DNA of 34,007 nt, from assembly GCA_964482845.1 (NCBI GenBank), contig CAYZZE010000007.1, positions 1 through 34,007 of the forward strand, given 5' to 3'. The translations under genes were made by a program, and so were the position numbers. Of this stretch, positions 23,190 through 32,064 are shown piece by piece; position 1 is the stretch's first letter, and the number at the start of each line of letters is the position of its first letter. Source of the DNA: VGPI01 sp964482845. GTDB lineage: Bacteria > Cloacimonadota > Cloacimonadia > Cloacimonadales > Cloacimonadaceae. The notes beneath the pieces are model-generated. The model did not search any database. It was not told where the DNA came from and saw only the letters and a list, made by a program, of their open reading frames with translations.

Positions 23190-23663
23190 TTAATTATGCA
23201 AATGCAGTATTTGTTCCGATTTGATACCGGAATCAAGGATGATGCTCACCGGACCGTCATTGACCAAGGCAACCTGCATGGATGCAGCAAATTTGCCGGT
23301 TTGGATTCGTAGTCCGGAGCCCCGCATTACTTTAACGAAAACATTATACAATGCCTCCGCTGCCTGGGGTGGCATCGCCTGGATAAAGTCAGGACGGTTC
23401 CCGCGCCGGCAATCGGCGTAGAGAGTAAACTGCGAAATGATAAGGAGTTCCCCGGCGATATCGGTCACCGGCCGGTTCATTTTACCGTCCTCATCATCAA
23501 AGATACGCAATTGGAGTATCTTGCGACACATCTTGTGAACGGTATCGGCATCATCGCCATGACCAAAACCCACCAGGATCACCAATCCTTTTCCGATGCA
23601 GCCATAAACCTGTCCATCGATCGTAACTGATCCGCTGCTGACCCTTTGCAGCACCACACGCAT
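23190..23663 (-). CDS. dtd: D-aminoacyl-tRNA deacylase
   Basis: A cytoplasmic enzyme that removes D-amino acids (and glycine mischarged on tRNA-Ala) from tRNA. The 157-residue product has normal length and starts MRVVLQRVSSGSVTIDG. Both signature motifs are present: SQFTLYAD (77-84) and NDGPVS (135-140), the latter carrying the Gly-cisPro element that selects chirality. The segment usually reading FGA is FAA here. It begins one nucleotide after the preceding lipoprotein stop, so it is translationally coupled to the rodA group, and is followed 57 nt later by the M6 protease. Confidence 0.97.
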   Translation of the reverse strand: MRVVLQRVSSGSVTIDGQVYGCIGKGLVILVGFGHGDDADTVHKMCRKILQLRIFDDEDGKMNRPVTDIAGELLIISQFTLYADCRRGNRPDFIQAMPPQAAEALYNVFVKVMRGSGLRIQTGKFAASMQVALVNDGPVSIILDSGIKSEQILHLHN

Positions 23664-23664
23664 A

Positions 23665-24264
23665 TTAGTCGAGAGTAAAACGATGCACCGAGAAACAACC
23701 TACATCATCGATCCAGATGGGATATTCTTCCGTGGGCGGTATAACGACCAGGACGCGGGCAAAAGTGGACTTTTTCTTGATAAATCCGGCGCTGATGCTT
23801 CCTCGTTTCCAATCGCTATCGCTTTTTATCCTGGTGCGGAAGTTATTGGTGATGGTGCCGTCCGCCGCATAGGTCTGGATCCTGAGAATGATCTCCGCAC
23901 CTCGTGGATTGGCGGTCTTGACCGACGCCCGGATATAGTAGCCATTCCAGGGATCGATCCGGAAAGGCTCCGAGAGCAGGATCAATCTGCGCTGGGTATT
24001 GACCACCTTCAGGGATTGTGTGCCTGATGCAAAGACGGTTGGATCACAGACAATTGTCTCCCTGAGTAACAAGCCGCTGGGATTCAATATCCACCCAGGA
24101 GGTAACTGGTTGTTTTGCTTGGTCTTGCTCTCAAAATCAGAGTTGGCGACCAGATTGGGTTTACCTACGGCATCGGACTCAAGAAATAGCAGGGACGAAC
24201 CCAGAAAACAAGATGACAGCAGCAACGTAAGAATTGCAGCAAACCATAGTAAAAATCGTTTCAT
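23665..24264 (-). CDS. Lipoprotein with predicted carbohydrate-binding-like beta-sandwich
   Basis: A 199-residue lipoprotein with signal MKRFLLWFAAILTLLLSS and lipid-anchor C19. The mature part begins like CBM4/9-type or similar jelly-roll domains: LVANSDFESKT, PPGWILNP, GTQSLKVVN, YYIRASVKTANPRGAEIILRIQTY, WKRGSIS and the closing IWIDDVGCF. The pattern (N-x-DFE, later GW, late DDV) is typical of this fold, but the specific ligand cannot be named. Its ATG overlaps the rodA stop (ATGA) and dtd follows after 1 nt. The location right behind the elongasome genes hints at a cell-envelope role, not proven. Confidence 0.8.
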   Translation of the reverse strand: MKRFLLWFAAILTLLLSSCFLGSSLLFLESDAVGKPNLVANSDFESKTKQNNQLPPGWILNPSGLLLRETIVCDPTVFASGTQSLKVVNTQRRLILLSEPFRIDPWNGYYIRASVKTANPRGAEIILRIQTYAADGTITNNFRTRIKSDSDWKRGSISAGFIKKKSTFARVLVVIPPTEEYPIWIDDVGCFSVHRFTLD

Positions 24265-25478
24265 TTCATGAATCCTCTCTCATTCAAATACTTAAGGATG
24301 ACGCCGACGGCCAGACCGTTGATCAACAAACTGGAGCCCCCGTAGCTGATAAATGGCAACGGTATGCCGGTTGCGGGCACCAATCCGATATTCATACCCG
24401 TATTGATAAAGGTCTGAGTTATCAGCCAGGCAAATATGCCGCTGGCAACGATCTTCCTTTCCCGCACCTTGAATTCTCCTATCGCTATGGATATACGCCA
24501 GAAGAACAGGAAAAACAAGAGCAATACCAGCATGCTGCCAAAGAAACCAAATTCTTCGCCGATCACGGAGAAAATAAAATCCGTATGATGCTCAGGCAAA
24601 AAATTCATATTCTTTTGCGTTCCTTCCAACCAGCCCTTGCCGGTTATCGCTCCCGACCCGACGGCGATCTTGGACTGGATGATCTGATATCCGGCGCCCA
24701 AAGGATCCCGCATCGGATCGATAAAAGTCAATATCCGGTTCTGCTGGTAATGTTTCATGCTGTTCCAGACGACCGGCATGATCATACTGATGAACACATT
24801 GATGATCACAGCCACCGTGATCGCCACCCACGTTAGGCGGGCTCGCATCAGCACATAGATCAGCAAGATGATCCAGATGACCAGAACCAGCCAATACACC
24901 GAGGTCAATATGCTGATCACCGGACTGATGATCAAAAGCACATAAAACAACGGCAGACCGGCAGCGACATACATGGCAAGCAAACTGGCAAAAAATACCA
25001 GAGTCGTGCCAAAATCCGGTTCCACGATAATCAGCAAGACCGGCACCAGCACGATTCCCAAGGCATAAATCAACTGCCTGAAGTCGCTCAGGTGTTCCTT
25101 GGCAAGCATTCTGGATGCCATCAATATTGTCAAGAGTTTTGCGCTTTCCGATGGTTGATAACTAAAGCCATAAAACACGAACCACCGGTGGGAATTATTG
25201 ATCGGAGGCGTGAACAGAACCAGCACCAAAGCAACCAGATTCAACAGATAAAGCGGTAATACCAGTGCCTCGAAAATCGGCAAAGGAACCTTGAGCAAGA
25301 GTATGAGCAATCCGATCAGAAGACCCGTAAAGATCAGATGTTTCCACCAATAGTTCATTGTGGTGATTTGATCCCCAAGTTTGTTGGTGGACGCCGTAAA
25401 GATAGCAATGGAACCGCACAGGATCAGCAGTAACAACAATGTGGCAAGGACAAAATCAAATTTCTTGCGGTTAACCAT
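24261..25478 (-). CDS. rodA: Peptidoglycan glycosyltransferase RodA
   Basis: A SEDS-family membrane glycosyltransferase that polymerises lipid II during lateral wall growth, working with PBP2. The 405-residue product has about ten hydrophobic helices. Family marks include NNSHRWFVFYGFSYQPSESAKL-type sequence (residues W and QPSE), VEPDFGTTLVFF, GAGYQIIQSKIAVGSGAITGKG, FLPEHHTDFIFSVIGEEFGF and the end FISYGGSSLLINGLAVGVIL. The ATG at 25478 lies inside the end of mrdA (8-nt overlap), so translation is coupled; a longer frame to 25553 is rejected. Its stop overlaps the following lipoprotein start. Confidence 0.97.
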   Translation of the reverse strand: MVNRKKFDFVLATLLLLLILCGSIAIFTASTNKLGDQITTMNYWWKHLIFTGLLIGLLILLLKVPLPIFEALVLPLYLLNLVALVLVLFTPPINNSHRWFVFYGFSYQPSESAKLLTILMASRMLAKEHLSDFRQLIYALGIVLVPVLLIIVEPDFGTTLVFFASLLAMYVAAGLPLFYVLLIISPVISILTSVYWLVLVIWIILLIYVLMRARLTWVAITVAVIINVFISMIMPVVWNSMKHYQQNRILTFIDPMRDPLGAGYQIIQSKIAVGSGAITGKGWLEGTQKNMNFLPEHHTDFIFSVIGEEFGFFGSMLVLLLFFLFFWRISIAIGEFKVRERKIVASGIFAWLITQTFINTGMNIGLVPATGIPLPFISYGGSSLLINGLAVGVILKYLNERGFMK

Positions 25479-27363
25479 TGGTGATGGTCTCGGAGGATGG
25501 CATAGGTGTACGGGGCTCGATGATCGCCGGCGAGGGATCATCCTCCATGCCATTCACGTCATCCGGCTGGCGAAGGTGTTGCGGGATGACCACAGGTGCC
25601 TTAATGACATCGTAATTGCCCATGTAGTAATTGAATATTTGATTGGCAACGGGAGCAGAGACCGAACCGCCACCACCGGCATTTTCCATAAAGACCGTTA
25701 CCACGATTTCTGGCTGGTCGGTCACGATATAACCAGCATACCAGGCATGAGTGAGTTTTCCCATTGGATTTTCGGCGGAACCCGTTTTACTGAATACTCT
25801 GGCACCTGACACCTGGATGCGGGTGGCGGTTCCTCCTGGAGAATTGCTTACAGCATACATTCCCTCATGGATCAGACGCATCGTTTGCGGTGAGATGGGA
25901 AGTTTGTATCTTTTGATGGGGTCGATTTGATCCTTGGTCAAACGTCCTCTACCGAGGGTGCTCTTCAGAAGGTGGGGTTGGAGCCAGGTTCCATTATTGG
26001 CAATTGCAGCATAAAAGGCACATATCTGCAATGGCGTGGTCAGGACTTCTGCCTGACCGATGGAGAGATTGACCTTGTGACCGGTGATGGATACGTTTCT
26101 GCCAAATGTATTACGATACCACTCCACAGTGGGGAAAAATCCACGCCGTTCATTGGGCAGATCGATCCCTGTTTCCACTGCCAGATGGTTCTTCAGTGTC
26201 CAATCATGAAAATCGTCCAGATCAAGTTTCATGGACAGGTCGTAGAAATGCACGTTACATGACACCTTGATCGCATCAACAAAGGCGACCGAACCATGCC
26301 CGGCAGCATACCAGCAACGGAAGAACCGGTTACCTATCTGCAAGCCACCGATACAGGGGGAAAAACGAGTATTGGGATCGCTGATTCCCTTGTGAAATCC
26401 CAGCGAACCGGTAATGGGCTTGAATACCGATCCCGGCTGATAGGCGGCATGGATCACCCGATCCATCATCGGCTTGGCGGGATTGTCAACAAGCGCGCTC
26501 CAGTCCTCAGCACTCAGTCGTTGCATAAAGAGATTGGGGTCATACTTGGGATGGCTGACATACGCTAGAACCCCTCCGCTCCTGGCATCCATGACCACGA
26601 TCGCTCCCCGGCGGTCAGCGGGGAATATCTCCGAAGCATAGGTTTGCAGGTCGTTGTCAATGGTTAGGATTATATTCATGCCATTGACCGGTGGGATCAT
26701 GCCTTCCATCCGGAAGAGATTCAAACTTCTGCCCAGCGCATCCACTTGCACGATCTCTCTGCCGTCGCTTCCGCTTAAAAGAACTTCATAATAGCGTTCC
26801 AACCCCGTCTTGCCAATATGGCTATTCAGCGAATAGCCCTCATGCCGGTAGGTCTTAAATTCGGATTCATTGATCCTGCCTACGTAACCGGTGAAGTGAT
26901 TGGAATAGTGGTAATGCCGCGTGGAACCGATGCGGAAACTGAGCTCGGGATAGTAGTTCAAATCCTCCGAGATCGCCAATACCATCTCATAGGGAATATT
27001 CTCGCTAACCAGGATCTCTTCGTAAGTTCGAAAGCGATTGCGATCCACCATGCTGCGCAGATCGCTTTCCGAGATCTCAAAGTAACGGTGTAAGAACGCT
27101 GCCAAGGCCGGCAGATTGCCGATCTTTCCCGAGGTAAGGTAGAGGTTGTGGGATGGGATGTTAGTCACGATCGGACGATATTTATGGTCATAGATCTCGC
27201 CGCGGGTGGCGGTCAGCCGTCGCAGGCGGACAAAATTGCTCTCCGCTATCTTCTGGTAATACTTGCCCTGCACCACTTGGAGCCGGAAAAGGGCAACAAA
27301 CAAGGTGATAAAAAAGACTGCAGGAACGATCCGGAAGAGTTTGACCGGAGTCATGTCAATCAT
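25471..27363 (-). CDS. mrdA: Penicillin-binding protein 2 (elongasome transpeptidase)
   Basis: A class B PBP that crosslinks new peptidoglycan during elongation. The 630-residue protein has an N-terminal membrane helix (about 8-30), a dimerisation/pedestal domain (TRGEIYDHKYRPIVTN is the usual start) and a C-terminal transpeptidase domain. Catalytic motifs are S312-VF-K315 (QPGSVFKPITGS), S368-C-N370 and K526-T-G528 (FSKTGSAENP). Its length matches PBP2 (MrdA) rather than FtsI, and rodA and mreBCD adjoin it. The start overlaps the mreD stop by 8 nt; the ATG at codon 4 is an alternative start. The C-terminal ~50 residues (PVVIPQHLRQPDDVNGMEDD) are a disordered extension. Confidence 0.97.
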   Translation of the reverse strand: MIDMTPVKLFRIVPAVFFITLFVALFRLQVVQGKYYQKIAESNFVRLRRLTATRGEIYDHKYRPIVTNIPSHNLYLTSGKIGNLPALAAFLHRYFEISESDLRSMVDRNRFRTYEEILVSENIPYEMVLAISEDLNYYPELSFRIGSTRHYHYSNHFTGYVGRINESEFKTYRHEGYSLNSHIGKTGLERYYEVLLSGSDGREIVQVDALGRSLNLFRMEGMIPPVNGMNIILTIDNDLQTYASEIFPADRRGAIVVMDARSGGVLAYVSHPKYDPNLFMQRLSAEDWSALVDNPAKPMMDRVIHAAYQPGSVFKPITGSLGFHKGISDPNTRFSPCIGGLQIGNRFFRCWYAAGHGSVAFVDAIKVSCNVHFYDLSMKLDLDDFHDWTLKNHLAVETGIDLPNERRGFFPTVEWYRNTFGRNVSITGHKVNLSIGQAEVLTTPLQICAFYAAIANNGTWLQPHLLKSTLGRGRLTKDQIDPIKRYKLPISPQTMRLIHEGMYAVSNSPGGTATRIQVSGARVFSKTGSAENPMGKLTHAWYAGYIVTDQPEIVVTVFMENAGGGGSVSAPVANQIFNYYMGNYDVIKAPVVIPQHLRQPDDVNGMEDDPSPAIIEPRTPMPSSETITNG

Positions 27364-27850
27364 GTGCGATCACCACCCGGAGTTTGGACAAAAACTGCAT
27401 CGCCCAGAATACGATAAAACTAAACACCAGATTGTAAACCATACCGATCGCACCCACCCCCAACAATGCCCAGTCAAAGCCATTAAGCAAACCCAAAGCG
27501 AATATATTCAACGTCGCATAGACCAGATTTGCCGCGATGATGGCGATGACGATGGCGACAAAACTATCCGCTTCAAATGGTTGTCTCAAAAAGTCGATCA
27601 GGATACCGGTCAGGACAAACATCAGCGCATGCAGCCCAAAGGTCTCCGGTGCCATCACGTCAAACATCAGTCCGATCGCAAAAGCGACCGATAGCCCATT
27701 TATGAATGGTTTCTTCCATATCGTGTAGATCACCCAGGGCAAAAGCAAATTCGGCGTCACGTTCCATACCGCTATCCCCGGCAGCAACAGGATCTGCAGA
27801 TACAAAAAGAGTAAGCCCTGCACCGTGATCCAGAAAGTCAAGCCAAACAT
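27356..27850 (-). CDS. mreD: Rod shape-determining protein MreD
   Basis: A small integral membrane protein of the elongasome. The 164-residue product has five or six hydrophobic helices (MFGLTFWITVQGLLFLYLQI, AVWNVTPNLLLPWVIYTI, SVAFAIGLMFDVMAPETFGL and others). The GLMFDVMAPETFGLHALMF segment fits the MreD pattern of a conserved Asp after G-L. ATG 27850 is chosen: it follows the mreC stop by 7 nt, with TGAGGA overlapping that stop, and begins a membrane segment; the longer frame to 27925 lies inside mreC. Sequence conservation in MreD is low, so position between mreC and mrdA is important evidence. Confidence 0.93.
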   Translation of the reverse strand: MFGLTFWITVQGLLFLYLQILLLPGIAVWNVTPNLLLPWVIYTIWKKPFINGLSVAFAIGLMFDVMAPETFGLHALMFVLTGILIDFLRQPFEADSFVAIVIAIIAANLVYATLNIFALGLLNGFDWALLGVGAIGMVYNLVFSFIVFWAMQFLSKLRVVIAHD

Positions 27851-27857
27851 CCGTTCC

Positions 27858-28628
27858 TCATGGCCGATACTCCTCCTCCTTGCGGTCGAGGACAAAGACG
27901 TGCTCCAGGTTTTCGATCTGGGCAAAGGGCGTGATCTCTGCGCTAATAAAGAGATTGTCCTGTGATTCCTGGATCCGTTTGATCCTGCCGACCGGATAAC
28001 CTTTGGGAAATAGTCTGGAGAGATTGGAAGTGACGATCGTATCGCCGACGCTGATCTGTGATCCCAAGCGTATCAGATTCATATGGACATTGCCACTGAT
28101 ATCCGATTGGAGAATGCCCTGCACGCTGGTCGCCTTATCCATCACAGGGAGTTGGAACTGGGGATTATTCAGGGGCAGGACGATGGAGTAGGTATCGGAT
28201 ACAAGAACGATCTTTCCGATGATCCCATGTGGCGAGATCACCGGATCATTTGCCTTTATCCGGCTGCCTTTGCCTTTGCTGATGATCAGGTTACGCTCGT
28301 GAAAAGCCCCCGCATAACCGATTAATTCCGCCAGGACGAATCTGGATTTTTCGCGCGCAAAACTGATCGACCGCGCTTCGGTATATTCCTTGAGCCGATT
28401 GGTCAATTCCAAACTGTGCAATTGATGCCGCGTGATCTCGCTTTGCAGAGTCATTACTTCCGCTTTTAGCGAGCGTGCCGATTGGATCGATCGCACCGAT
28501 CCCACATAGGGGATCAGTATGGTTCTGCCAAACCAAGCCGCTTTGCGCTGACGGCTCTCACTGGTTCCCAGCAGCATCAATACCGCGAACAGGACAAAGA
28601 CAACCGGCACCAGGTAACGCTTAAGCAC
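27858..28628 (-). CDS. mreC: Rod shape-determining protein MreC
   Basis: A bitopic elongasome scaffold linking MreB to PBP2/RodA. The 256-residue protein has a short cytoplasmic start, one membrane helix (about 6-21), a coiled coil (about 50-90, LKAEVMTLQSEITRHQLHSLELTNRLKEY) and the MreC beta domains (ISPHGIIGKIVLVSDTYSIVLPL, SVGDTIVTSNLSRLFPKGYPVGRI). The start codon is GTG at 28628 with AGGAGA about 7 nt upstream. It lies 40 nt after mreB and 7 nt before mreD. Confidence 0.96.
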   Translation of the reverse strand: MLKRYLVPVVFVLFAVLMLLGTSESRQRKAAWFGRTILIPYVGSVRSIQSARSLKAEVMTLQSEITRHQLHSLELTNRLKEYTEARSISFAREKSRFVLAELIGYAGAFHERNLIISKGKGSRIKANDPVISPHGIIGKIVLVSDTYSIVLPLNNPQFQLPVMDKATSVQGILQSDISGNVHMNLIRLGSQISVGDTIVTSNLSRLFPKGYPVGRIKRIQESQDNLFISAEITPFAQIENLEHVFVLDRKEEEYRP

Positions 28629-28668
28629 CTCTTATCTCCTGTTATTGCGGATTCCATTGCGGATCGGA

Positions 28669-29706
28669 TCAATCTTCGATACGTTTGATCAATACTTCAC
28701 GGTAGCGGTCAATGTCATCCAAGACCTTGCCCGCTCCTTTTACCACGCATTCCAGAGGATCAGGCACGACCAGAACCGGCAAATCGACAGTTTTCCGGAT
28801 TCTGTCATCCAGGCCTTTGAGCAGGGCACCGCCGCCGGTAAGGAAAATCCCGCGTTCGGCGATATCGGCGGCAAGTTCCGGTGCCGTCCGTTCAAAGAGC
28901 CGTTTGATGGCATCGATCATGGAGCTTACGGTTTCGCTGATCGCTTCGCGGATCTCTTCGGAGGTGATTTTGATGGTGACGGGATAGCCCGTAACAATAT
29001 CCCTGCCGCGGACGTCCATCGCAAGTTCCTGCTTTAGTTGAAACGCGCTGCCGATCTCCATCTTGATTTTCTCGGCGGTTTGCAAGCCCACGAAGAGGTT
29101 ATTTTTCTTGCGCAGGTAATTTATGATATCGGTATCCATTTTGTCACCGCCGATGCGGATGGAATTGTGAACCACGATATGAGAGAGGGAGATGACGGCG
29201 ATCTCACTTGTGCCGCCGCCGATATCCATCACCATGTTTCCGCATGCCTGATCGATCGGCAGATCAGCACCGATCGCAGCCGCCACCGGTTCGCTGATCA
29301 GATATACTTCACGCGCTCCGGCATGCAAAGCGCTATCACGCACTGCCCGTTTTTCTACTTCCGTGATCCCGGAGGGAACGCAAACGATGACCCGCGGTCT
29401 CACCAACAGACGCTTTTTTTGCGCCCGCATGATCAGGTTGCGCAACATCAGTTCCGTTACTTGAAAATCGGCGATCACTCCATCTTTAAGGGGTTTGATC
29501 ACGCGCACCTCATCGGGATTCTTGCCCAGCATCATCTTTGCCTGGCTGCCGATGGCGATGATCTTTTTATTGTCGGTCGAGACCGCAACCACTGAGGGTT
29601 CGTCGATAACGATCCCGCCATGTTTTTTGTAAACCAAAGTATTAGCCGTTCCCAAGTCGATGGCTATATCATTCGCCATCATTCCGAAAAAATCCCAAAA
29701 AGACAT
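28669..29706 (-). CDS. mreB: Rod shape-determining protein MreB (bacterial actin)
   Basis: An ATP-binding actin homologue that forms membrane-bound filaments guiding lateral wall synthesis. The 345-residue length is standard. Motifs include DIAIDLGTANTLVY (phosphate 1), RVIVCVPSGITEVEKRAV, MVMDIGGGTSEIAVISL (phosphate 2), EEIREAISETVSSMIDAIK and GIFLTGGGALLKGLDDRI (adenosine). GAGGAG precedes the ATG. As first gene of mreBCD-mrdA-rodA, it probably has its own promoter in the 275-bp gap behind folC. Confidence 0.98.
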   Translation of the reverse strand: MSFWDFFGMMANDIAIDLGTANTLVYKKHGGIVIDEPSVVAVSTDNKKIIAIGSQAKMMLGKNPDEVRVIKPLKDGVIADFQVTELMLRNLIMRAQKKRLLVRPRVIVCVPSGITEVEKRAVRDSALHAGAREVYLISEPVAAAIGADLPIDQACGNMVMDIGGGTSEIAVISLSHIVVHNSIRIGGDKMDTDIINYLRKKNNLFVGLQTAEKIKMEIGSAFQLKQELAMDVRGRDIVTGYPVTIKITSEEIREAISETVSSMIDAIKRLFERTAPELAADIAERGIFLTGGGALLKGLDDRIRKTVDLPVLVVPDPLECVVKGAGKVLDDIDRYREVLIKRIED

Positions 29707-29803
29707 CGGTTCTCCTCTATATCATCAACATTTATACGCTACCGGTCGGTGAATCCATAGACCATCCACCCATTGTAACTCAATCATTTTCCCTTATCTT
29801 ATA

Positions 29804-29809
29804 TGTCAA
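29804..29809 (-). promoter_or_regulatory. Possible -35 box for mreB (TTGACA)
   Basis: A perfect TTGACA on the minus strand about 100 nt before mreB, in the folC-mreB gap. No convincing -10 hexamer follows at 16-18 bp. The rest of the gap (29707-29981) has no supportable gene. Confidence 0.3.
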
Positions 29810-29981
29810 GGAAAAAGCGTTATTACTTCGCATATTCCATTTCCGGTGTCTTTATATCTGGGAGTTGTCGGGATGGGTCTTTGGCTGAATCTCGTAGCGG
29901 TATCGTTGTGCCGGTCGCCGTATTCCTTATGAAAGGCAAACCAGAAGTGCCAAACAGCTGCTATCCGCCGCCGCCACAGGA

Positions 29982-31262
29982 TCAGACCGAATTGTTATAG
30001 CACTCCAGTATTTCACCGACTGTATATAGCGAGCCCCCGCCGATGATGATATCGCGGGGGCTTGACTTTTGGAGGGCGAGAGACAATACTTCGGCTACGG
30101 TGGGTGCGAAATGGACATTGGATAGGTAACGGCGTGCCTGCTTTACCTGTTCGGCGATGGAAATGGCACGGTCAGAGCCGTTCTGGGCAATATAAACCGC
30201 TTTGGCGTGCTGGCAGAGGAGGCGGATCATCGTTTTATAGTCCTTATCCGCCAGGATGGAGATGATCATTACGAACTTGCGGCGGGGATACCGCTGGATC
30301 AAACTCTGTATCAAACTTGTCACGCCCTGCACGTTGTGCGCTCCGTCGATGATCAGGGTCGGACGACGTTGCAGGATCTGCATCCTGCCTTTCCAATTGA
30401 TGCTTTTCAGCGCTGATCTCAGCTTGGTTATAGACAGTGGTATCGCATACCGGCGGGCGTAGAGAATGAACGCGGTGATGGCGATGGCAAGGTTATTCAC
30501 TTGATGCAGGCCATGCAGGTTGGATTGGAGATGCCTGATCTGCATGTCGCCATAGCGGTAGTCAAATCTGATCCCGCGTTTGCCGGGGGTGACATTTTCC
30601 ACCATAAAGTCCCTGCCGATGATCTGCACCGGTGCATTACGCGCTTGGGCAATTTCCAGGATGACTTGGCGGGGGGATTCGTCGATGCTACCGAGGATGA
30701 GCGGGATGGATGGTTTGATGATGCCTGCTTTCTCGGCGGCGATCAGTTCCACCGTCCCACCCAGGGTCTTGACGTGATCCAGCCCGATGGAAGTGATGGC
30801 AGTGATATCGGGGACAAAGAGATTGGTGGCATCCAGCCGTCCGCCGACTCCTACCTCAATGATAGCGGTCTGGACACTTGCCTCGAGGAACATCCCAAAG
30901 GCGATGGCGGTCGTGATCTCAAAGAAGGTGGCATCCCAGCGGTCAAAGGTCTGTTCAAAGCGGTGGTAGAGGTCGAGGATGTTCTGGAAAGCGGTATCCT
31001 TGCCATTGATGCGGAAGCGTTCACAATAGTCAATGAGATGGGGCGAGGTATTGAGTCCCACGCTCAAACCATGATGCAAGGCGATGGACTCCAGAGCGGC
31101 ACAGACGGAGCCCTTGCCGTTGGTTCCTGCCACGTGAAAGCCGTGTAATCGGTCTTGGGGATCGCCCATCTCCGCCAAGACGTTTTGCATCCTGTCCAGT
31201 CCGAGTTTTACACTGCCGGAGTATTTCTGGTAGATGTGCCGGAGGAATTCCTGATATTGCAT
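29982..31262 (-). CDS. folC: Folylpolyglutamate synthase / dihydrofolate synthase
   Basis: An ATP-dependent Mur-ligase-family enzyme that adds glutamate to folates (and, in bifunctional forms, to dihydropteroate). The 426-residue product has the usual length. It shows FHVAGTNGKGSVCAALESI (P-loop), NTSPHLIDYCERFRINGK, TAFEIT-type FFEITTAIAFGMF, AIIEVGVGGRLDATN, ITSIGLDHVKTLGGT, KAGIIKP and ILIDGAHN-like LIIDGAHNVQGV. GAGGA lies 6 nt before the ATG. Whether it is mono- or bifunctional cannot be told from sequence alone. It lies between the pseudopilin-like gene and mreB. Confidence 0.96.
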   Translation of the reverse strand: MQYQEFLRHIYQKYSGSVKLGLDRMQNVLAEMGDPQDRLHGFHVAGTNGKGSVCAALESIALHHGLSVGLNTSPHLIDYCERFRINGKDTAFQNILDLYHRFEQTFDRWDATFFEITTAIAFGMFLEASVQTAIIEVGVGGRLDATNLFVPDITAITSIGLDHVKTLGGTVELIAAEKAGIIKPSIPLILGSIDESPRQVILEIAQARNAPVQIIGRDFMVENVTPGKRGIRFDYRYGDMQIRHLQSNLHGLHQVNNLAIAITAFILYARRYAIPLSITKLRSALKSINWKGRMQILQRRPTLIIDGAHNVQGVTSLIQSLIQRYPRRKFVMIISILADKDYKTMIRLLCQHAKAVYIAQNGSDRAISIAEQVKQARRYLSNVHFAPTVAEVLSLALQKSSPRDIIIGGGSLYTVGEILECYNNSV

Positions 31263-31289
31263 GCGGTTCCTCGCTACAGAGCAGAAACA

Positions 31290-31309
31290 AGTGACCCTGG
31301 AGCGTCACT
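31290..31309. promoter_or_regulatory. Small dyad upstream of folC
   Basis: AGTGAC (31290-31295) and GTCACT (31304-31309) form perfect 6-bp arms around 8 nt, 28-47 nt before the folC start. It could be an operator or a leader hairpin; no known site is recognised. Confidence 0.3.
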
Positions 31310-31354
31310 ATGGGTTATGATTGGTGCGATCATCAAGTTCTGGTGGGCAGTGCC

Positions 31355-31987
31355 TTAATTCTGAGGGATAAGCAGGTCTTTGAACGCCGCTGAATTGCTT
31401 TTACGCTTGGCAAAGGCATCGGGATCGGTTCGCCAGATATTGATGTATTCTTGGATCTTTTCCATTTTCAGGCGTCCGTTTGATCCTGTCTGCTGGTCAA
31501 TATAATCCAAGTCATCCAGGAAGTAATTTTGCAGTTGGGTGGGTTCCATATTCTCATAGAACGCTTGGGGTATGATATGCTTGGGATAAGTGGGCAGATT
31601 GGGGCAGATGACAATGGCACCAAAATTGTGCTTCACTTCATCGCCAATGCGGTCGGCTACGTATTTGCCGAATACGATATAATCATGCTTGTCCCGGCCT
31701 CGAGATTCCGGGCATTTGGATATGGTATTGAGATAGGTGGTCTTGGGGTCATTGCGTTTGGGTGTATTGAGCAAGACCTTGAGGTCACCGTCAAAATCCT
31801 GATTGTAGTCCCTCAGATAATCTATCGTCGCCACCCAGAGGGCTTTCATATTGTTCAGGCAATCCTCTTCGTTCTTTTCTTTGTCCAGATTGAAGAAATT
31901 CGGCAGTGCCAAAACGGCAACAAGCGCCAGAAAGAGGATGATGCTGATCACGGTATAGACCGAGAGTCCGCGTTGATTGCTTGTCAT
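31355..31987 (-). CDS. Pseudopilin-like protein
   Basis: A 210-residue protein with a pilin-like start: a short basic leader (MTSNQRG) followed by a hydrophobic helix (LSVYTVISIILFLALVAVLALPNFF) and then NEEDCLNNMKALWVATIDYLRDY. This closely resembles type II/IV pseudopilins, whose helix ends in ALPNF-like sequence and is followed by CxNNL-type text. If cleaved after Gly7, position 5 is Thr instead of the nearly invariant Glu, as in GspK-like tip pseudopilins. The C-terminal ~150 residues match no family I recognise. ATG 31987 has AGGAG upstream; the longer frame to 32068 is rejected. No secretion ATPase or prepilin peptidase is nearby, so the machine it belongs to is elsewhere. Confidence 0.65.
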   Translation of the reverse strand: MTSNQRGLSVYTVISIILFLALVAVLALPNFFNLDKEKNEEDCLNNMKALWVATIDYLRDYNQDFDGDLKVLLNTPKRNDPKTTYLNTISKCPESRGRDKHDYIVFGKYVADRIGDEVKHNFGAIVICPNLPTYPKHIIPQAFYENMEPTQLQNYFLDDLDYIDQQTGSNGRLKMEKIQEYINIWRTDPDAFAKRKSNSAAFKDLLIPQN

Positions 31988-32064
31988 AATCAACTCCTGT
32001 TTGGTCTTTGTCTTATACGACAATTCTGTCTTTTGAGGGTACCGTTTTGATGGCGTCAATCTCG

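Noticed and set aside
29803..30000. 65-residue + strand ORF in the folC-mreB gap
   Set aside because: No SD, low-complexity end, overlaps the folC stop; no family features.
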